Shown one piece after another: positions 16,361 through 24,991 of a stretch of DNA of 64,000 nt (its first letter is position 1; every line of letters starts with the position of its first letter). The notes under the pieces were generated by a model, which searched no databases, was not told the origin of the DNA, and saw nothing but the letters and a program-made list of their open reading frames with translations. A program made the position numbers and the translations under genes. This DNA comes from Pseudomonas putida (GTDB taxonomy: Bacteria; Pseudomonadota; Gammaproteobacteria; Pseudomonadales; Pseudomonadaceae), in NCBI RefSeq assembly GCF_028682175.1, contig NZ_JANHKS010000017.1:47915-111914 (forward strand), written 5' to 3'.

Positions 16361-17293
16361 ATGAACACCTCAACCATTCCCCCTCGTGCGGCTTCGGTCG
16401 ACGAAAAAGACCATAAAAAAGGCAGCGTGACCAAACCCGGCTGGTTTCTGGTCAGCCCTTCGGTGCTGTTGCTGCTGGTCTGGATGATCGTCCCGCTGGG
16501 CATGACCATCTATTTCTCGCTGATTCGCTACAACCTGCTCAATCCCGGCGAGAACGAATTCGTCGGACTTGAGAACTTCGAATTCTTCGTCACCGATTCG
16601 GGGTTTTTCCCTGGCGCCATGAACACCCTGCTGCTGGTCGGCAGCGTGCTGGCCATCAGCGTGATCCTCGGTGTGCTGATTTCCGCCCTGCTGGAGGCCA
16701 GTGAATTTCTTGGCCGCGGCATCGTGCGCGTGTTGCTGATTTCGCCGTTCTTCATCATGCCCACCGTCAGTGCGCTGATCTGGAAGAACCTGATTTTCCA
16801 CCCGGTGTCCGGCATCCTCGCCTCGGTCTGGAAGCTGTTCGGCGCCCAGCCCATCGACTGGCTGGCCAACTACCCGATGCTGTCGATCATCATTATCGTG
16901 TCCTGGCAGTGGCTGCCGTTCGCCATCCTGATCCTGATGACCGCCATGCAGTCCCTGGACCAGGAACAGAAGGAAGCCGCGCGGCTGGATGGCGCAGGCC
17001 CCATCGCGATCTTCTGGCACCTGACCCTGCCGCACCTGGCGCGGCCAATCGCCGTGGTGGTGATGATCGAGACGATCTTCCTGCTCTCGGTATTCGCGGA
17101 AATCTTCACCACCACCAACGGTGGCCCGGGCTTCGCATCGACCAACCTGGCGTACCTGATCTACAACCAGGCGCTGTTGCAGTTCGACGTGGGCATGGCC
17201 TCGGCCGGCGGCTTGATTGCCGTGGTCATCGCCAATATTGCCGCCATCATCCTGATCCGGATGATCGGCAAAAACCTCACCGACAAGTCCTGA
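16361..17293 (+). CDS. mtlF: Polyol ABC transporter permease MtlF
   Basis: The 310-residue inner-membrane protein has six predicted helices. The first is VSPSVLLLLVWMIVPLGMTI, and the EAARLDGAGPIAIFWHLTLP loop is the EAA motif that contacts the ATPase MtlK. It belongs to the MalF/UgpA-like CUT1 permeases. The ATG at 16361 has GGAG 6 bases upstream; a TTG at 16340 is also open. It pairs with MtlG, whose gene starts 11 bases after this stop. Confidence 0.93.
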   Translation: MNTSTIPPRAASVDEKDHKKGSVTKPGWFLVSPSVLLLLVWMIVPLGMTIYFSLIRYNLLNPGENEFVGLENFEFFVTDSGFFPGAMNTLLLVGSVLAISVILGVLISALLEASEFLGRGIVRVLLISPFFIMPTVSALIWKNLIFHPVSGILASVWKLFGAQPIDWLANYPMLSIIIIVSWQWLPFAILILMTAMQSLDQEQKEAARLDGAGPIAIFWHLTLPHLARPIAVVVMIETIFLLSVFAEIFTTTNGGPGFASTNLAYLIYNQALLQFDVGMASAGGLIAVVIANIAAIILIRMIGKNLTDKS

Positions 17294-17303
17294 GGGCCCG
17301 ATC

Positions 17304-18137
17304 ATGATGACGCTCAAACAATCCCGACGCCTGCAAAGCGTCTTGCTCGGTGGCCTGTCGTGGCTGATCGCGGCGCTGATTTTCTTCCCGATCTTCTGGA
17401 TGGTGCTGACCAGCTTCAAGACCGAGATCGACGCGTTCGCCACGCCGCCGCAGTTCATTTTCACCCCGACGCTGGAAAACTACCTGCACATCCAGGAACG
17501 CAGCGATTACTTCCACTTCGCCTGGAACTCGATCCTGATTTCCTTCAGCGCGACGATCCTCTGCCTGCTGATCGCAGTCCCGGCGGCCTACTCCATGGCC
17601 TTCTTCGAGACCAAACGCACCAAGAGCACGCTGCTGTGGATGCTCTCGACCAAGATGCTGCCGCCGGTGGGCGTGCTGATGCCGATCTACCTGCTGGCCA
17701 AGACCTTTGGCCTGCTGGACTCGCGCATCGCGCTGATCGTGATCTACACGCTGATCAACCTGCCGATCGTGGTCTGGATGATTTACACCTACTTCAAGGA
17801 CATCCCCGGAGAAATCCTCGAAGCCTCGCGGCTGGACGGCGCCACCACGCGCCAGGAAATCTTCAGGGTGCTGATTCCGATCTGCAAGGGCGGACTGGCG
17901 TCCACCGCGCTGCTGTCATTGATCCTGTGCTGGAACGAGGCGTTCTGGTCGCTGAACCTGACCTCCTCCAACGCAGCGCCCCTGACTGCGCTGATCGCTT
18001 CGTATTCGAGTCCCGAGGGGCTGTTCTGGGCCAAGTTGTCGGCGGTGTCGACCCTGGCCTGTGCGCCGATCCTGATCTTCGGCTGGATCAGCCAGAAACA
18101 ACTGGTGCGCGGCCTGTCGTTTGGTGCCGTGAAGTAA
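17304..18137 (+). CDS. mtlG: Polyol ABC transporter permease MtlG
   Basis: The 277-residue inner-membrane protein is of the MalG-type CUT1 family, with an N-terminal helix (LGGLSWLIAALIFFPIFWMV), further helices and an EAA loop containing EILEASRLDGATTRQEIFRV. It forms the transmembrane channel with MtlF. GAGGG lies 7 bases before the ATG. After the stop the operon is interrupted by 162 bases of palindromic repeat before mtlK. Confidence 0.93.
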   Translation: MMTLKQSRRLQSVLLGGLSWLIAALIFFPIFWMVLTSFKTEIDAFATPPQFIFTPTLENYLHIQERSDYFHFAWNSILISFSATILCLLIAVPAAYSMAFFETKRTKSTLLWMLSTKMLPPVGVLMPIYLLAKTFGLLDSRIALIVIYTLINLPIVVWMIYTYFKDIPGEILEASRLDGATTRQEIFRVLIPICKGGLASTALLSLILCWNEAFWSLNLTSSNAAPLTALIASYSSPEGLFWAKLSAVSTLACAPILIFGWISQKQLVRGLSFGAVK

Positions 18138-18157
18138 ATCGAGCATAGCGAATGATG

Positions 18158-18256
18158 GTTCCCACGCTCCGCGTGGTAACCGTGACCCGGACGCTCCGCG
18201 TCCAACGGCCGACGCACAGCGTCAAGGGCGGCGTTCCCACGCAGAGCGTGGGAACG
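18158..18256. repeat. Cluster of four palindromes inside the mtl operon
   Basis: Four short hairpins follow one another between mtlG and mtlK: an imperfect one at 18158-18180, GGACGCTCCGCGTCC (18189-18203), GACGCACAGCGTC (18211-18223) and a perfect CGTTCCCACGC / GCGTGGGAACG stem (18232-18256). The same repeat type occurs at 4378-4421 and 40952-40997. It has no terminator U tract, and it could modulate the ratio of upstream and downstream operon products. Confidence 0.8.
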
Positions 18257-18299
18257 ATCCCGCAACTGATGTATTTGAAGAATAAGACTGGAGCCCCAC

Positions 18300-19403
18300 A
18301 TGGCTAACCTGACAATCAGAAATCTGCAAAAAGGCTTCGACGGCCACCAGATCATCAAAGGCATCGACCTGGACGTCAAAGACCGTGAATTCGTGGTCTT
18401 CGTCGGCCCGTCCGGCTGCGGCAAATCCACCCTGCTGCGCCTGATCGCAGGCCTCGAAGACGTCACCAGCGGCAGCATCGAACTCGACGGCCGCGAGATC
18501 ACCCAGGTCACCCCGGCCAAACGCGACCTGGCCATGGTGTTCCAGACCTACGCCCTGTACCCGCACATGACCGTGGGCAAGAACCTGTCCTTCGCCCTGG
18601 ACCTGGCCGGTACGCCCAAGGCCGAAGTCGAGAAGAAAGTCGCCGAAGCCGCCCGCATTCTGGAACTGGGCCCGCTGCTGGAACGCAAACCCAAGCAGTT
18701 GTCGGGCGGTCAGCGCCAGCGCGTCGCCATCGGCCGCGCCATCGTGCGCAACCCGAAGATCTTCCTTTTCGACGAACCGCTGTCCAACCTCGACGCCGCC
18801 CTTCGCGTACAGACCCGCCTTGAGCTGTCGCGCCTGCACAAGGAACTGGAAGCGACCATGATCTACGTCACCCACGATCAGGTCGAAGCCATGACCCTGG
18901 CCGACAAGGTGGTGGTGCTCAATGGCGGTCGCGTCGAGCAGGTCGGCTCGCCCCTTGAGCTGTATCACCACCCGGCCAACCTGTTCGTGGCAGGCTTCCT
19001 GGGCACGCCAAAAATGGGCTTTCTCAAAGGCAAGGTCAGCGGCGTGACGTCCACGGGTTGCGAAGTCACCCTCGACGCAGGGACCAAAATCAACCTGCCC
19101 TTCACCAACGCCCAGCAGAGCGTCGGCGATGCCGTGACCCTGGGGATCCGCCCGGAGCATCTGGAACTGGCCAAGCCCGGCGACTGCCAGTTGCAGGTGG
19201 TGGCGGACGTCAGCGAGCGCTTGGGCAGCGACACCTACTGCCACGTGCGCACCCAGTCCGGCGAAGCCCTGACCATGCGGATTCGCGGCGACCTGGCCAG
19301 CCAGTACGGCGAAACCCTGAACCTGCACCTGGACAGCGCCCATTGCCACCTGTTCGACGCACAGGGCCAGGTCATTCGTAAAGCCTTGCAGGCCGCTGCC
19401 TGA
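18300..19403 (+). CDS. mtlK: Polyol ABC transporter ATPase MtlK
   Basis: The 367-residue protein is a CUT1-type ABC ATPase of the MalK/UgpC class. It has Walker A GPSGCGKST (about residues 37-45), the Q-loop in MVFQTYALYPHMTV, the signature LSGGQRQRVAIGRA, Walker B IFLFDEPLSNLD and the switch His in THDQ. A C-terminal TOBE regulatory domain (about 235-360) follows. It powers the MtlEFG importer from the cytoplasmic face. TGGAG precedes the ATG at 18300. Confidence 0.95.
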   Translation: MANLTIRNLQKGFDGHQIIKGIDLDVKDREFVVFVGPSGCGKSTLLRLIAGLEDVTSGSIELDGREITQVTPAKRDLAMVFQTYALYPHMTVGKNLSFALDLAGTPKAEVEKKVAEAARILELGPLLERKPKQLSGGQRQRVAIGRAIVRNPKIFLFDEPLSNLDAALRVQTRLELSRLHKELEATMIYVTHDQVEAMTLADKVVVLNGGRVEQVGSPLELYHHPANLFVAGFLGTPKMGFLKGKVSGVTSTGCEVTLDAGTKINLPFTNAQQSVGDAVTLGIRPEHLELAKPGDCQLQVVADVSERLGSDTYCHVRTQSGEALTMRIRGDLASQYGETLNLHLDSAHCHLFDAQGQVIRKALQAAA

Positions 19404-19435
19404 GCAGGCGGCCTCACAGAATCGGGAATGCAGTC

Positions 19436-20935
19436 ATGAAACTGAACAAACAGAACCTGTCGAATCTTGGCGATGGCATTAACCTGCCCGCCTACACCCT
19501 CGAAGAGCGCCGCCAGGGCATCGCCCACATCGGCGTCGGCGGTTTTCACCGTGCGCATCAGGCGTTCTACACCGACGCGCTCATGAACAAAGGCGAAGGC
19601 CTGGACTGGGCCATCTGCGGCGTCAGCCTGCGTGAAGAAGACCGTGCCAATTTCGAAGCCTTGAAGGGCCAGGACTTCCTCTACACCCTGTTCGAACTGG
19701 GTGACACCCCGGACACCGAAACACGCATCATCGGCGCCATGAGCCAGATGCTGATGTCCACCGACAACGACCTGGCGCTGATCGACAAACTGGCCAGCCC
19801 TGACATCAAGATCGTCTCGCTGACCATCACCGAAGGCGGCTACTGCATCGACGACAGCACCGGCGAATTCATGAGCCACCTGCCGCAGATCCAGCACGAC
19901 CTGGCCCACCCCGCCACGCCGAAAACCGTGTTCGGCTACCTGTGCGCCGCGCTGGCCAAACGCCGCGCCCAAGGCACGCCTGCGTTCACCCTGATGTCCT
20001 GCGATAACCTGCCGCACAACGGCGCCGTGACTCGCAAGGCGCTGCTGGCCTTCGCCAAGCTGCGCGACGCCGAGCTGCACGACTGGATCGCCGCCAACGT
20101 CAGCTTCCCCAATGCCATGGTCGACCGCATCACGCCGATGACCAGCACCGCCCACCGCCTGCAATTGCACGACGCCAAGGGCATCGACGACGCCTGGCCG
20201 GTCGTCTGCGAACCCTTCGTGCAATGGGTGCTGGAAGACAAGTTCGTCAACGGCCGCCCGGCCTGGGAAAAGGTCGGTGTACAGTTCACCGACGACGTCA
20301 CCCCCTACGAAGAAATGAAGATCAAGCTGCTCAACGGCAGCCACCTGGCCCTGACCTACCTGGGTGCGCTCAAGGGCTATCGCTTCGTTCACGAAACCAT
20401 GAACGATCCGCTGTTCGTCGACTACATCCGCACCTACATGGACCTGGATGTAACGCCACAACTGGCGCCGGTGCCGGGCATCGACCTTGCCGACTACAAG
20501 CAGACGCTGATCGACCGCTTCTCCAACCAGGCCATCGCCGACCAACTGGAGCGCGTGTGCTCGGACGGCTCGTCGAAGTTTCCGAAATTCACCGTGCCTA
20601 CCATCAACCGGCTGATCGTCGACAGCGGCAACATGGACCGCGCCTCCCTGGTGGTCGCGGCCTGGGCGCTGTACTTGCAAGGCAATCGCAACGGCGACTT
20701 CAAGGGCGAGAATGGCGTCGAGTACAAGGTGGTCGACCCACGCGCCGACTTCTGCAAGGCGCTGGTGGCCGATGACGTGCTCATCACCCAGCGCTTGCTG
20801 GAAGTGGAAGAAATCTTCGGTGCGGCGATTCCGAAATCAGCCGAATTCGTGGCATCGTTCGAACACAACCTGAACAGCCTCAAGCAATTGGGCGTCAGCA
20901 AAACCCTGGAAAACCTGTTGGCGAAAGCCGTCTGA
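19436..20935 (+). CDS. mtlD: Mannitol 2-dehydrogenase
   Basis: The 499-residue protein of the long-chain polyol-specific dehydrogenase family oxidises mannitol to fructose with NAD+, and also acts on arabitol and sorbitol in characterised homologues. It has the N-terminal nucleotide-binding motif AHIGVGGFHRAHQA and the catalytic region EEMKIKLLNGSHLALTYLG, where the Lys before LLNGSH is the general base and the Asn and His help bind substrate. It closely resembles the well-studied P. fluorescens enzyme in sequence and length. The enzyme is cytoplasmic and metal-independent. The next gene starts 7 bases after the stop. Confidence 0.95.
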   Translation: MKLNKQNLSNLGDGINLPAYTLEERRQGIAHIGVGGFHRAHQAFYTDALMNKGEGLDWAICGVSLREEDRANFEALKGQDFLYTLFELGDTPDTETRIIGAMSQMLMSTDNDLALIDKLASPDIKIVSLTITEGGYCIDDSTGEFMSHLPQIQHDLAHPATPKTVFGYLCAALAKRRAQGTPAFTLMSCDNLPHNGAVTRKALLAFAKLRDAELHDWIAANVSFPNAMVDRITPMTSTAHRLQLHDAKGIDDAWPVVCEPFVQWVLEDKFVNGRPAWEKVGVQFTDDVTPYEEMKIKLLNGSHLALTYLGALKGYRFVHETMNDPLFVDYIRTYMDLDVTPQLAPVPGIDLADYKQTLIDRFSNQAIADQLERVCSDGSSKFPKFTVPTINRLIVDSGNMDRASLVVAAWALYLQGNRNGDFKGENGVEYKVVDPRADFCKALVADDVLITQRLLEVEEIFGAAIPKSAEFVASFEHNLNSLKQLGVSKTLENLLAKAV

Positions 20936-20942
20936 GGTGGAC

Positions 20943-22424
20943 ATGTTTCTCGGCATCGATTGCGGCACCCAAGGCACCAAGGCGATTGTCCTGGATGCCG
21001 TCAGTGGCAAGGTTCTGGGCGAAGGCTCAGGCGCACATCATATGATCAGCGGCGCCAACGGGCGTCGCGAGCAGGATGTGCAGGAATGGCTTACGGCATT
21101 CGAGCAGGCGACCGCGGCAGCACTGGCGCAGGCCGGTGTGTCCGGTGCCGAGATTCAGGGCATCGGCGTGTCGGGCCAGCAACATGGCCTGGTGATGATC
21201 GACGAGCTGGGCCACGTGCTGCGCCCGGCCAAACTGTGGTGCGACACCGAGTCGGCGCCCGAGAACGATCGCCTGTTGCAGTATCTGGGCGGCGAAGCGG
21301 GCTCGCTGGAGCGTCTGGGCATCGCCATCGCGCCGGGCTACACCGTGTCGAAACTGCTGTGGACCAAGGAGCAGTTCCCGGAGCTGTTCGCGCGGATCGA
21401 CAGGATCCTGCTGCCCCACGACTTTCTCAATTACTGGCTGACCGGGCGCTGCTGCAGTGAATTCGGCGACTCGTCCGGCACCGGTTACTTCAATGTACGC
21501 ACCCGTGAATGGGACCTCGACATCCTCAACCACATCGACCCGACGGGACGACTGGTCAAGGCCTTGCCCGAGTTGCTTGAAGCCCATGAACCGGTGGGCA
21601 GGATCCTCCCGGCCATCGCCGAGCGCCTGGGCCTGAACCCTGACGCCATCGTCTCCAGCGGTGGCGGCGACAACATGATGGGCGCCATCGGCACCGGCAA
21701 CATCGCACCGGGCTCGATCACCATGAGCCTGGGCTCGTCCGGCACCGTGTACGCCTACGCTGGTGAGGCGAACGTCAGCGCGCAGCCTTCGGTGGCGACC
21801 TTCTGTTCATCGTCCGGCGGCTGGCTGCCGCTGATCTGCACGATGAACCTGACCAACGCCACCAGCGCGATTCGCGAGCTGTTCGCGCTGGACATCGGTG
21901 CGTTCAACGCCGCCATCGCCTCCTCGCCCATCGGCGCACAAGGGGTGTTGATGTTGCCGTTCCTCAACGGCGAACGCGTGCCCGCCCTGCCCCACGCCAC
22001 CGGCAGCATCCTGGGGCTGGACAGCACCAACCTGAATCAGGCCAACTTGTGCCGCGCCGTGGTCGAGGGCACCACCTTCGGCCTGCGTTACGGCCTGGAT
22101 CTGCTGCGCGACAGCGGCATCAAGAGCGCCAACATTCGCCTGATCGGCGGCGGCGCAAAAAGCGCGATCTGGCGGCAGATCGTTGCCGACATCATGGACA
22201 CCCCGGTGATCTGCACCACCGGCACTGAAGCGGCGGCCTTGGGCGCAGCGATTCAGGCGGCCTGGTGTCACTCCCATGCCAGTGGCCAGAAAGAATCGCT
22301 GCAGGCCCTGAGCGAGCGCTGCGTCAGCCTGGACCCGCAGAGCGAAACCCGCCCTGTGGCAGAGCACGTGGCTGCGTATCAAACGGTTTATCAGCACTAC
22401 CGCAATCAATTGCAGGGTATTTGA
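20943..22424 (+). CDS. mtlY: Xylulokinase (FGGY family), MtlY
   Basis: The 493-residue FGGY carbohydrate kinase has the N-terminal phosphate loop LGIDCGTQGTKAIVLD, GVSGQQHGLVMID and the C-terminal nucleotide-binding region IRLIGGGAKSAIWRQIVADI. In this operon type it phosphorylates D-xylulose made by oxidation of D-arabitol. GTG at 20937 is also open, but the ATG at 20943 with GAGG five bases upstream is preferred. It is also called xylB. The gene follows mtlD by 7 bases, so the two are cotranscribed. Confidence 0.92.
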   Translation: MFLGIDCGTQGTKAIVLDAVSGKVLGEGSGAHHMISGANGRREQDVQEWLTAFEQATAAALAQAGVSGAEIQGIGVSGQQHGLVMIDELGHVLRPAKLWCDTESAPENDRLLQYLGGEAGSLERLGIAIAPGYTVSKLLWTKEQFPELFARIDRILLPHDFLNYWLTGRCCSEFGDSSGTGYFNVRTREWDLDILNHIDPTGRLVKALPELLEAHEPVGRILPAIAERLGLNPDAIVSSGGGDNMMGAIGTGNIAPGSITMSLGSSGTVYAYAGEANVSAQPSVATFCSSSGGWLPLICTMNLTNATSAIRELFALDIGAFNAAIASSPIGAQGVLMLPFLNGERVPALPHATGSILGLDSTNLNQANLCRAVVEGTTFGLRYGLDLLRDSGIKSANIRLIGGGAKSAIWRQIVADIMDTPVICTTGTEAAALGAAIQAAWCHSHASGQKESLQALSERCVSLDPQSETRPVAEHVAAYQTVYQHYRNQLQGI

Positions 22425-22446
22425 AAGAAACCCTTAGGGAGCACCT

Positions 22447-23382
22447 ATGTATCTGGTCTGTGGCGAAGCACTGTTCGACTTTTTCAGTCAGCCGGACGGC
22501 GCCCAACTCAACAAAATCGGCTATCAGGCCATTGCCGGCGGCTCGCCGTTCAACGTCGCCGTGGGCCTGCGCAGGCTTGGGGTGGATGCCGGTTTCTTCG
22601 CCGGGATTTCCACCGACTACCTGGGCAAGCGCTTGGCGACGGTGCTGGAAGAAGAAGGCGTGCGCGATGACTTTCTGATTCACTTCGATGCACCGACCAC
22701 CCTGTCGATGGTTGCGGTGGGCGCCGATGGCTCGCCACAGTACAGCTTCCGTGGCGAAGGCTGCGCCGACCGCCTGCTGACCGTCGATCACCTGCCAACG
22801 CTGGACTCCAGCGTGCGCGGCCTGCACGTCGGTTCGTTCTCGCTGGTGGTGCAACCGGTCGCCGACGCGTTGCTGGCACTGGTGCAGAGGGAAAGCGGCA
22901 AACGCCTGATCACCTTCGACCCCAACGTGCGCCTGAACCCGGCGCCGAGCATCGAGTTGTGGCGCAACCAGGTGGCGAAATTCGCTGAGCACGCGCATAT
23001 CATCAAGGTCAGCGACGAAGACCTGCACCTGCTTTACCCCGACCGCGACGCCGAGACCGTCGCCAAAGGCTGGCTGCAACACAATTGCCAGCTGGTGATC
23101 ATGACCCGAGGCCGCCAAGGCGCGACGGTCTTCACCCGTGAGCACGGCCACTGGTCAGTGCCGGCCCGCGAGGTGAAAACCGCTGACACCGTGGGTGCCG
23201 GCGACACTTTCCAGGCGGCGCTGATTACTTTCCTCACCGAACGCGAACTCGACAACCCGGCCAGCTTGCCCGGCCTCGATCGCCAGACCTTGACCCAGAT
23301 GCTCGAATTCGCCGTCGCCGCGGCCGCAGTGACCTGCACCCGCGTGGGGCCGGATCTGCCGTATCGGGATCAGGTGGTCTGA
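22447..23382 (+). CDS. mtlZ: Fructokinase (PfkB family), MtlZ
   Basis: The 311-residue ribokinase/PfkB-family protein has the substrate-binding GGSPFNVAVGLRRLGVDAGF near the N-terminus and the catalytic anion hole and base in KTADTVGAGDTFQAALITFL (Asp of the GAGD motif). It converts fructose from MtlD to fructose 6-phosphate, completing mannitol entry into central metabolism. TAGGGAG lies before the ATG. It is the last gene of the operon. No intrinsic terminator is visible in the 70 bases before hicA. Confidence 0.93.
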   Translation: MYLVCGEALFDFFSQPDGAQLNKIGYQAIAGGSPFNVAVGLRRLGVDAGFFAGISTDYLGKRLATVLEEEGVRDDFLIHFDAPTTLSMVAVGADGSPQYSFRGEGCADRLLTVDHLPTLDSSVRGLHVGSFSLVVQPVADALLALVQRESGKRLITFDPNVRLNPAPSIELWRNQVAKFAEHAHIIKVSDEDLHLLYPDRDAETVAKGWLQHNCQLVIMTRGRQGATVFTREHGHWSVPAREVKTADTVGAGDTFQAALITFLTERELDNPASLPGLDRQTLTQMLEFAVAAAAVTCTRVGPDLPYRDQVV

Positions 23383-23475
23383 CAGGCAAATTTATACCTC
23401 TGGATACATCTTCGCGCTTGATCTACCATCACCCCCTGCCCACCATCAGCGCCCTTGTACATCAAAGGGATGTTG

Positions 23476-23676
23476 GTGGTGAACAGCAGAGAACTGATAG
23501 CAGAACTTGAAGCGGCGGGATGGACGCTGCAACGGATTCGAGGAAGTCATCACATCTTCACTCATCCGCGCAGCGCTTACTCGATCCCGGTACCGCGTCC
23601 CAAAAAGGACCTACCCCTGGGAACCGTAAAAAGCATCAGGAGGCGCGCATGGCTAATCCCACCCGAGCAGGCCTGA
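23476..23676 (+). CDS. hicA: HicA-type mRNA interferase toxin
   Basis: This small protein of about 66 residues has the double-stranded-RNA-binding-like HicA fold. The catalytic His lies in RIRGSHHIFTHP, and the family motif PRPKKDLPLGTVKSI is present. The start is one of two adjacent GTGs (23476, 23479) placed after AAGGG; the ATG at 23470 is too close to that site. HicA cleaves mRNA when freed from HicB. The hicB gene follows by 20 bases in the same direction, the normal order. Confidence 0.85.
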   Translation: MVNSRELIAELEAAGWTLQRIRGSHHIFTHPRSAYSIPVPRPKKDLPLGTVKSIRRRAWLIPPEQA

Positions 23677-23696
23677 TTCTTTCGCAGGAGCACACT

Positions 23697-24101
23697 ATGC
23701 AATATCCCATCGCCATCGAATGGGGCGACGAGACCACCGCAATTGGCATCCAGATTCCGGACATTCCGGGTGCGGTGACAGCAGGCGACAGCTTTGAGGA
23801 CGCCTACAACTGTGCCATCGAGATCGCCCACATCATGCTCGAAGAACTCGTGACCAGCGGGCAATCGGTGCCCATGCCAACCTCTGCCAGGAACCATCAT
23901 GACCACCCCGACTACGCAGGTATGGGTTGGGGAATGCTGGAGGTCGACATCACGCCGTATCTGGGCAAGACCGAAAAGGTCAACGTCACCCTGCCCGGTT
24001 TCGTCATCCAGCGTATCGATCGCTATGTGCGGGATCACAATATCAAGAGTCGGTCATCGTTCCTGGCCGATGCAGCACTTGAAAAACTGACGCGCCTTTA
24101 A
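23697..24101 (+). CDS. hicB: HicB-type antitoxin
   Basis: The 134-residue protein has the HicB partial RNase-H-like domain (about 1-75; EDAYNCAIEIAHIMLEELV) and a C-terminal ribbon-helix-helix-like DNA-binding segment (VNVTLPGFVIQRIDRYVRDH and SRSSFLADAALEKL). The longer open frame overlaps hicA, but the ATG at 23697 has AGGAG 6 bases upstream and begins the family sequence. It neutralises HicA by binding it and probably represses the hicAB promoter. The promoter was not located with certainty. A bidirectional terminator follows. Confidence 0.88.
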   Translation: MQYPIAIEWGDETTAIGIQIPDIPGAVTAGDSFEDAYNCAIEIAHIMLEELVTSGQSVPMPTSARNHHDHPDYAGMGWGMLEVDITPYLGKTEKVNVTLPGFVIQRIDRYVRDHNIKSRSSFLADAALEKLTRL

Positions 24102-24138
24102 TCGCCCACGCGCAAGGTTCAGCCTGAAGATTCAGCCC

Positions 24139-24172
24139 AAAAAAAGGGGCAGCCGGTCAACACCGCTGCCCC
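24139..24172. terminator. Bidirectional intrinsic terminator
   Basis: The 8-bp stem GGGGCAGC (24146-24153) / GCTGCCCC (24165-24172) is flanked by seven A residues on the left and a T-rich stretch on the right. It can end both hicAB on the plus strand and the convergent gene on the minus strand. Confidence 0.85.
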
Positions 24173-24197
24173 TTCTTCATTGACACCGCACATCACC

Positions 24198-24815
24198 TCA
24201 GGCCATTTCCGCCTTGGCCATGGCGATTTTCGTCTTCACCTCTTGCTCGGCGATTTGCTGCTCGGATTTCTGTTTCTGCAGATCCGCGACTTTCTTGTCC
24301 ACCGCCGCCTGCTGCTCCGGCGTCATGTTGTCGTACTCTTCCTTCGAAACACCGGTCAGTTGCTGACGCACTTTCTCGGCATCGCTCTGGTTCATGTAGG
24401 CCAGGAACTGATCCTTCGCCGACTGGCCGACGGTCGATCCCGCGTCACTGTCGCTGACCTTGGCGATGTCTTTCTCCACCGTCTCGGTCACGCTGTCAGA
24501 CGCCGCTACCTGCTTGTCACTGCTGGCAGAGAACGCCGCGGCAGCCGCTGCCTTGTCGTCATCTGTCACCTGTGCGGTGGTATTGGCCATGGCCGCCTTG
24601 AGGTTCACCATCATTTTGGCGAAGGACTCGTCATAGCCCTGTTTGTCTTCGGTACTGCTCTGGGTGGAGCTGTCGGTACTGCCCGCGATAGCGGCGACCG
24701 GCGCCGAGGCACCTGCCATTGCGCTGGTGTACGCATCCTTGTCCGTTGTGTCGAAATGCGTGTGGGTCACGGCTTTGGACACAAAGTGCTGGATGGCATT
24801 GTTGCCAATGATCAT
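24198..24815 (-). CDS. Hypothetical Ala/Asp/Lys/Gln-rich, cysteine-free protein
   Basis: The 205-residue protein is of unrecognised family. It has no signal peptide, membrane helix or cysteine. The N-terminus (MIIGNNAIQHFVSKAV) could be amphipathic, the middle is low-complexity (Ala/Ser/Asp/Thr), and the C-terminal 70 residues (from about 135) look helical with SKEEYDNMTPEQQAAVDKKV and a Lys/Gln/Glu-rich tail. A near-perfect GGAGGTG ribosome-binding site precedes the ATG, which suggests strong translation. It is a single gene ended by the shared terminator with hicAB. The composition resembles secreted or structural helical proteins, but no function can be assigned. Confidence 0.7.
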   Translation of the reverse strand: MIIGNNAIQHFVSKAVTHTHFDTTDKDAYTSAMAGASAPVAAIAGSTDSSTQSSTEDKQGYDESFAKMMVNLKAAMANTTAQVTDDDKAAAAAAFSASSDKQVAASDSVTETVEKDIAKVSDSDAGSTVGQSAKDQFLAYMNQSDAEKVRQQLTGVSKEEYDNMTPEQQAAVDKKVADLQKQKSEQQIAEQEVKTKIAMAKAEMA

Positions 24816-24889
24816 CTTTCACCTCCTTCATTCAGGTTCGATGCATCGTCGAGAACAGCAAAAGCAATGCCATAACCTGAAACATCTCC

Positions 24890-24949
24890 TGTAGGCCGCG
24901 TCCTACAAGGCTTTGACGCGGCTGCCCGTTCCCGCAGCCCAAGGCTGCA
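24890..24949. repeat. Short palindromes between two minus-strand genes
   Basis: TGTAGG (24890-24895) pairs with CCTACA (24902-24907), and GCAGCC pairs with GGCTGC near 24935-24949. They resemble fragments of REP-type repeats. They lie downstream of the MetX-like hydrolase gene. Confidence 0.5.
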
Positions 24950-24991
24950 GCGGCTCGCCCTTGCCGCCAACGGCAGCCTCTGGCCGCCTGT

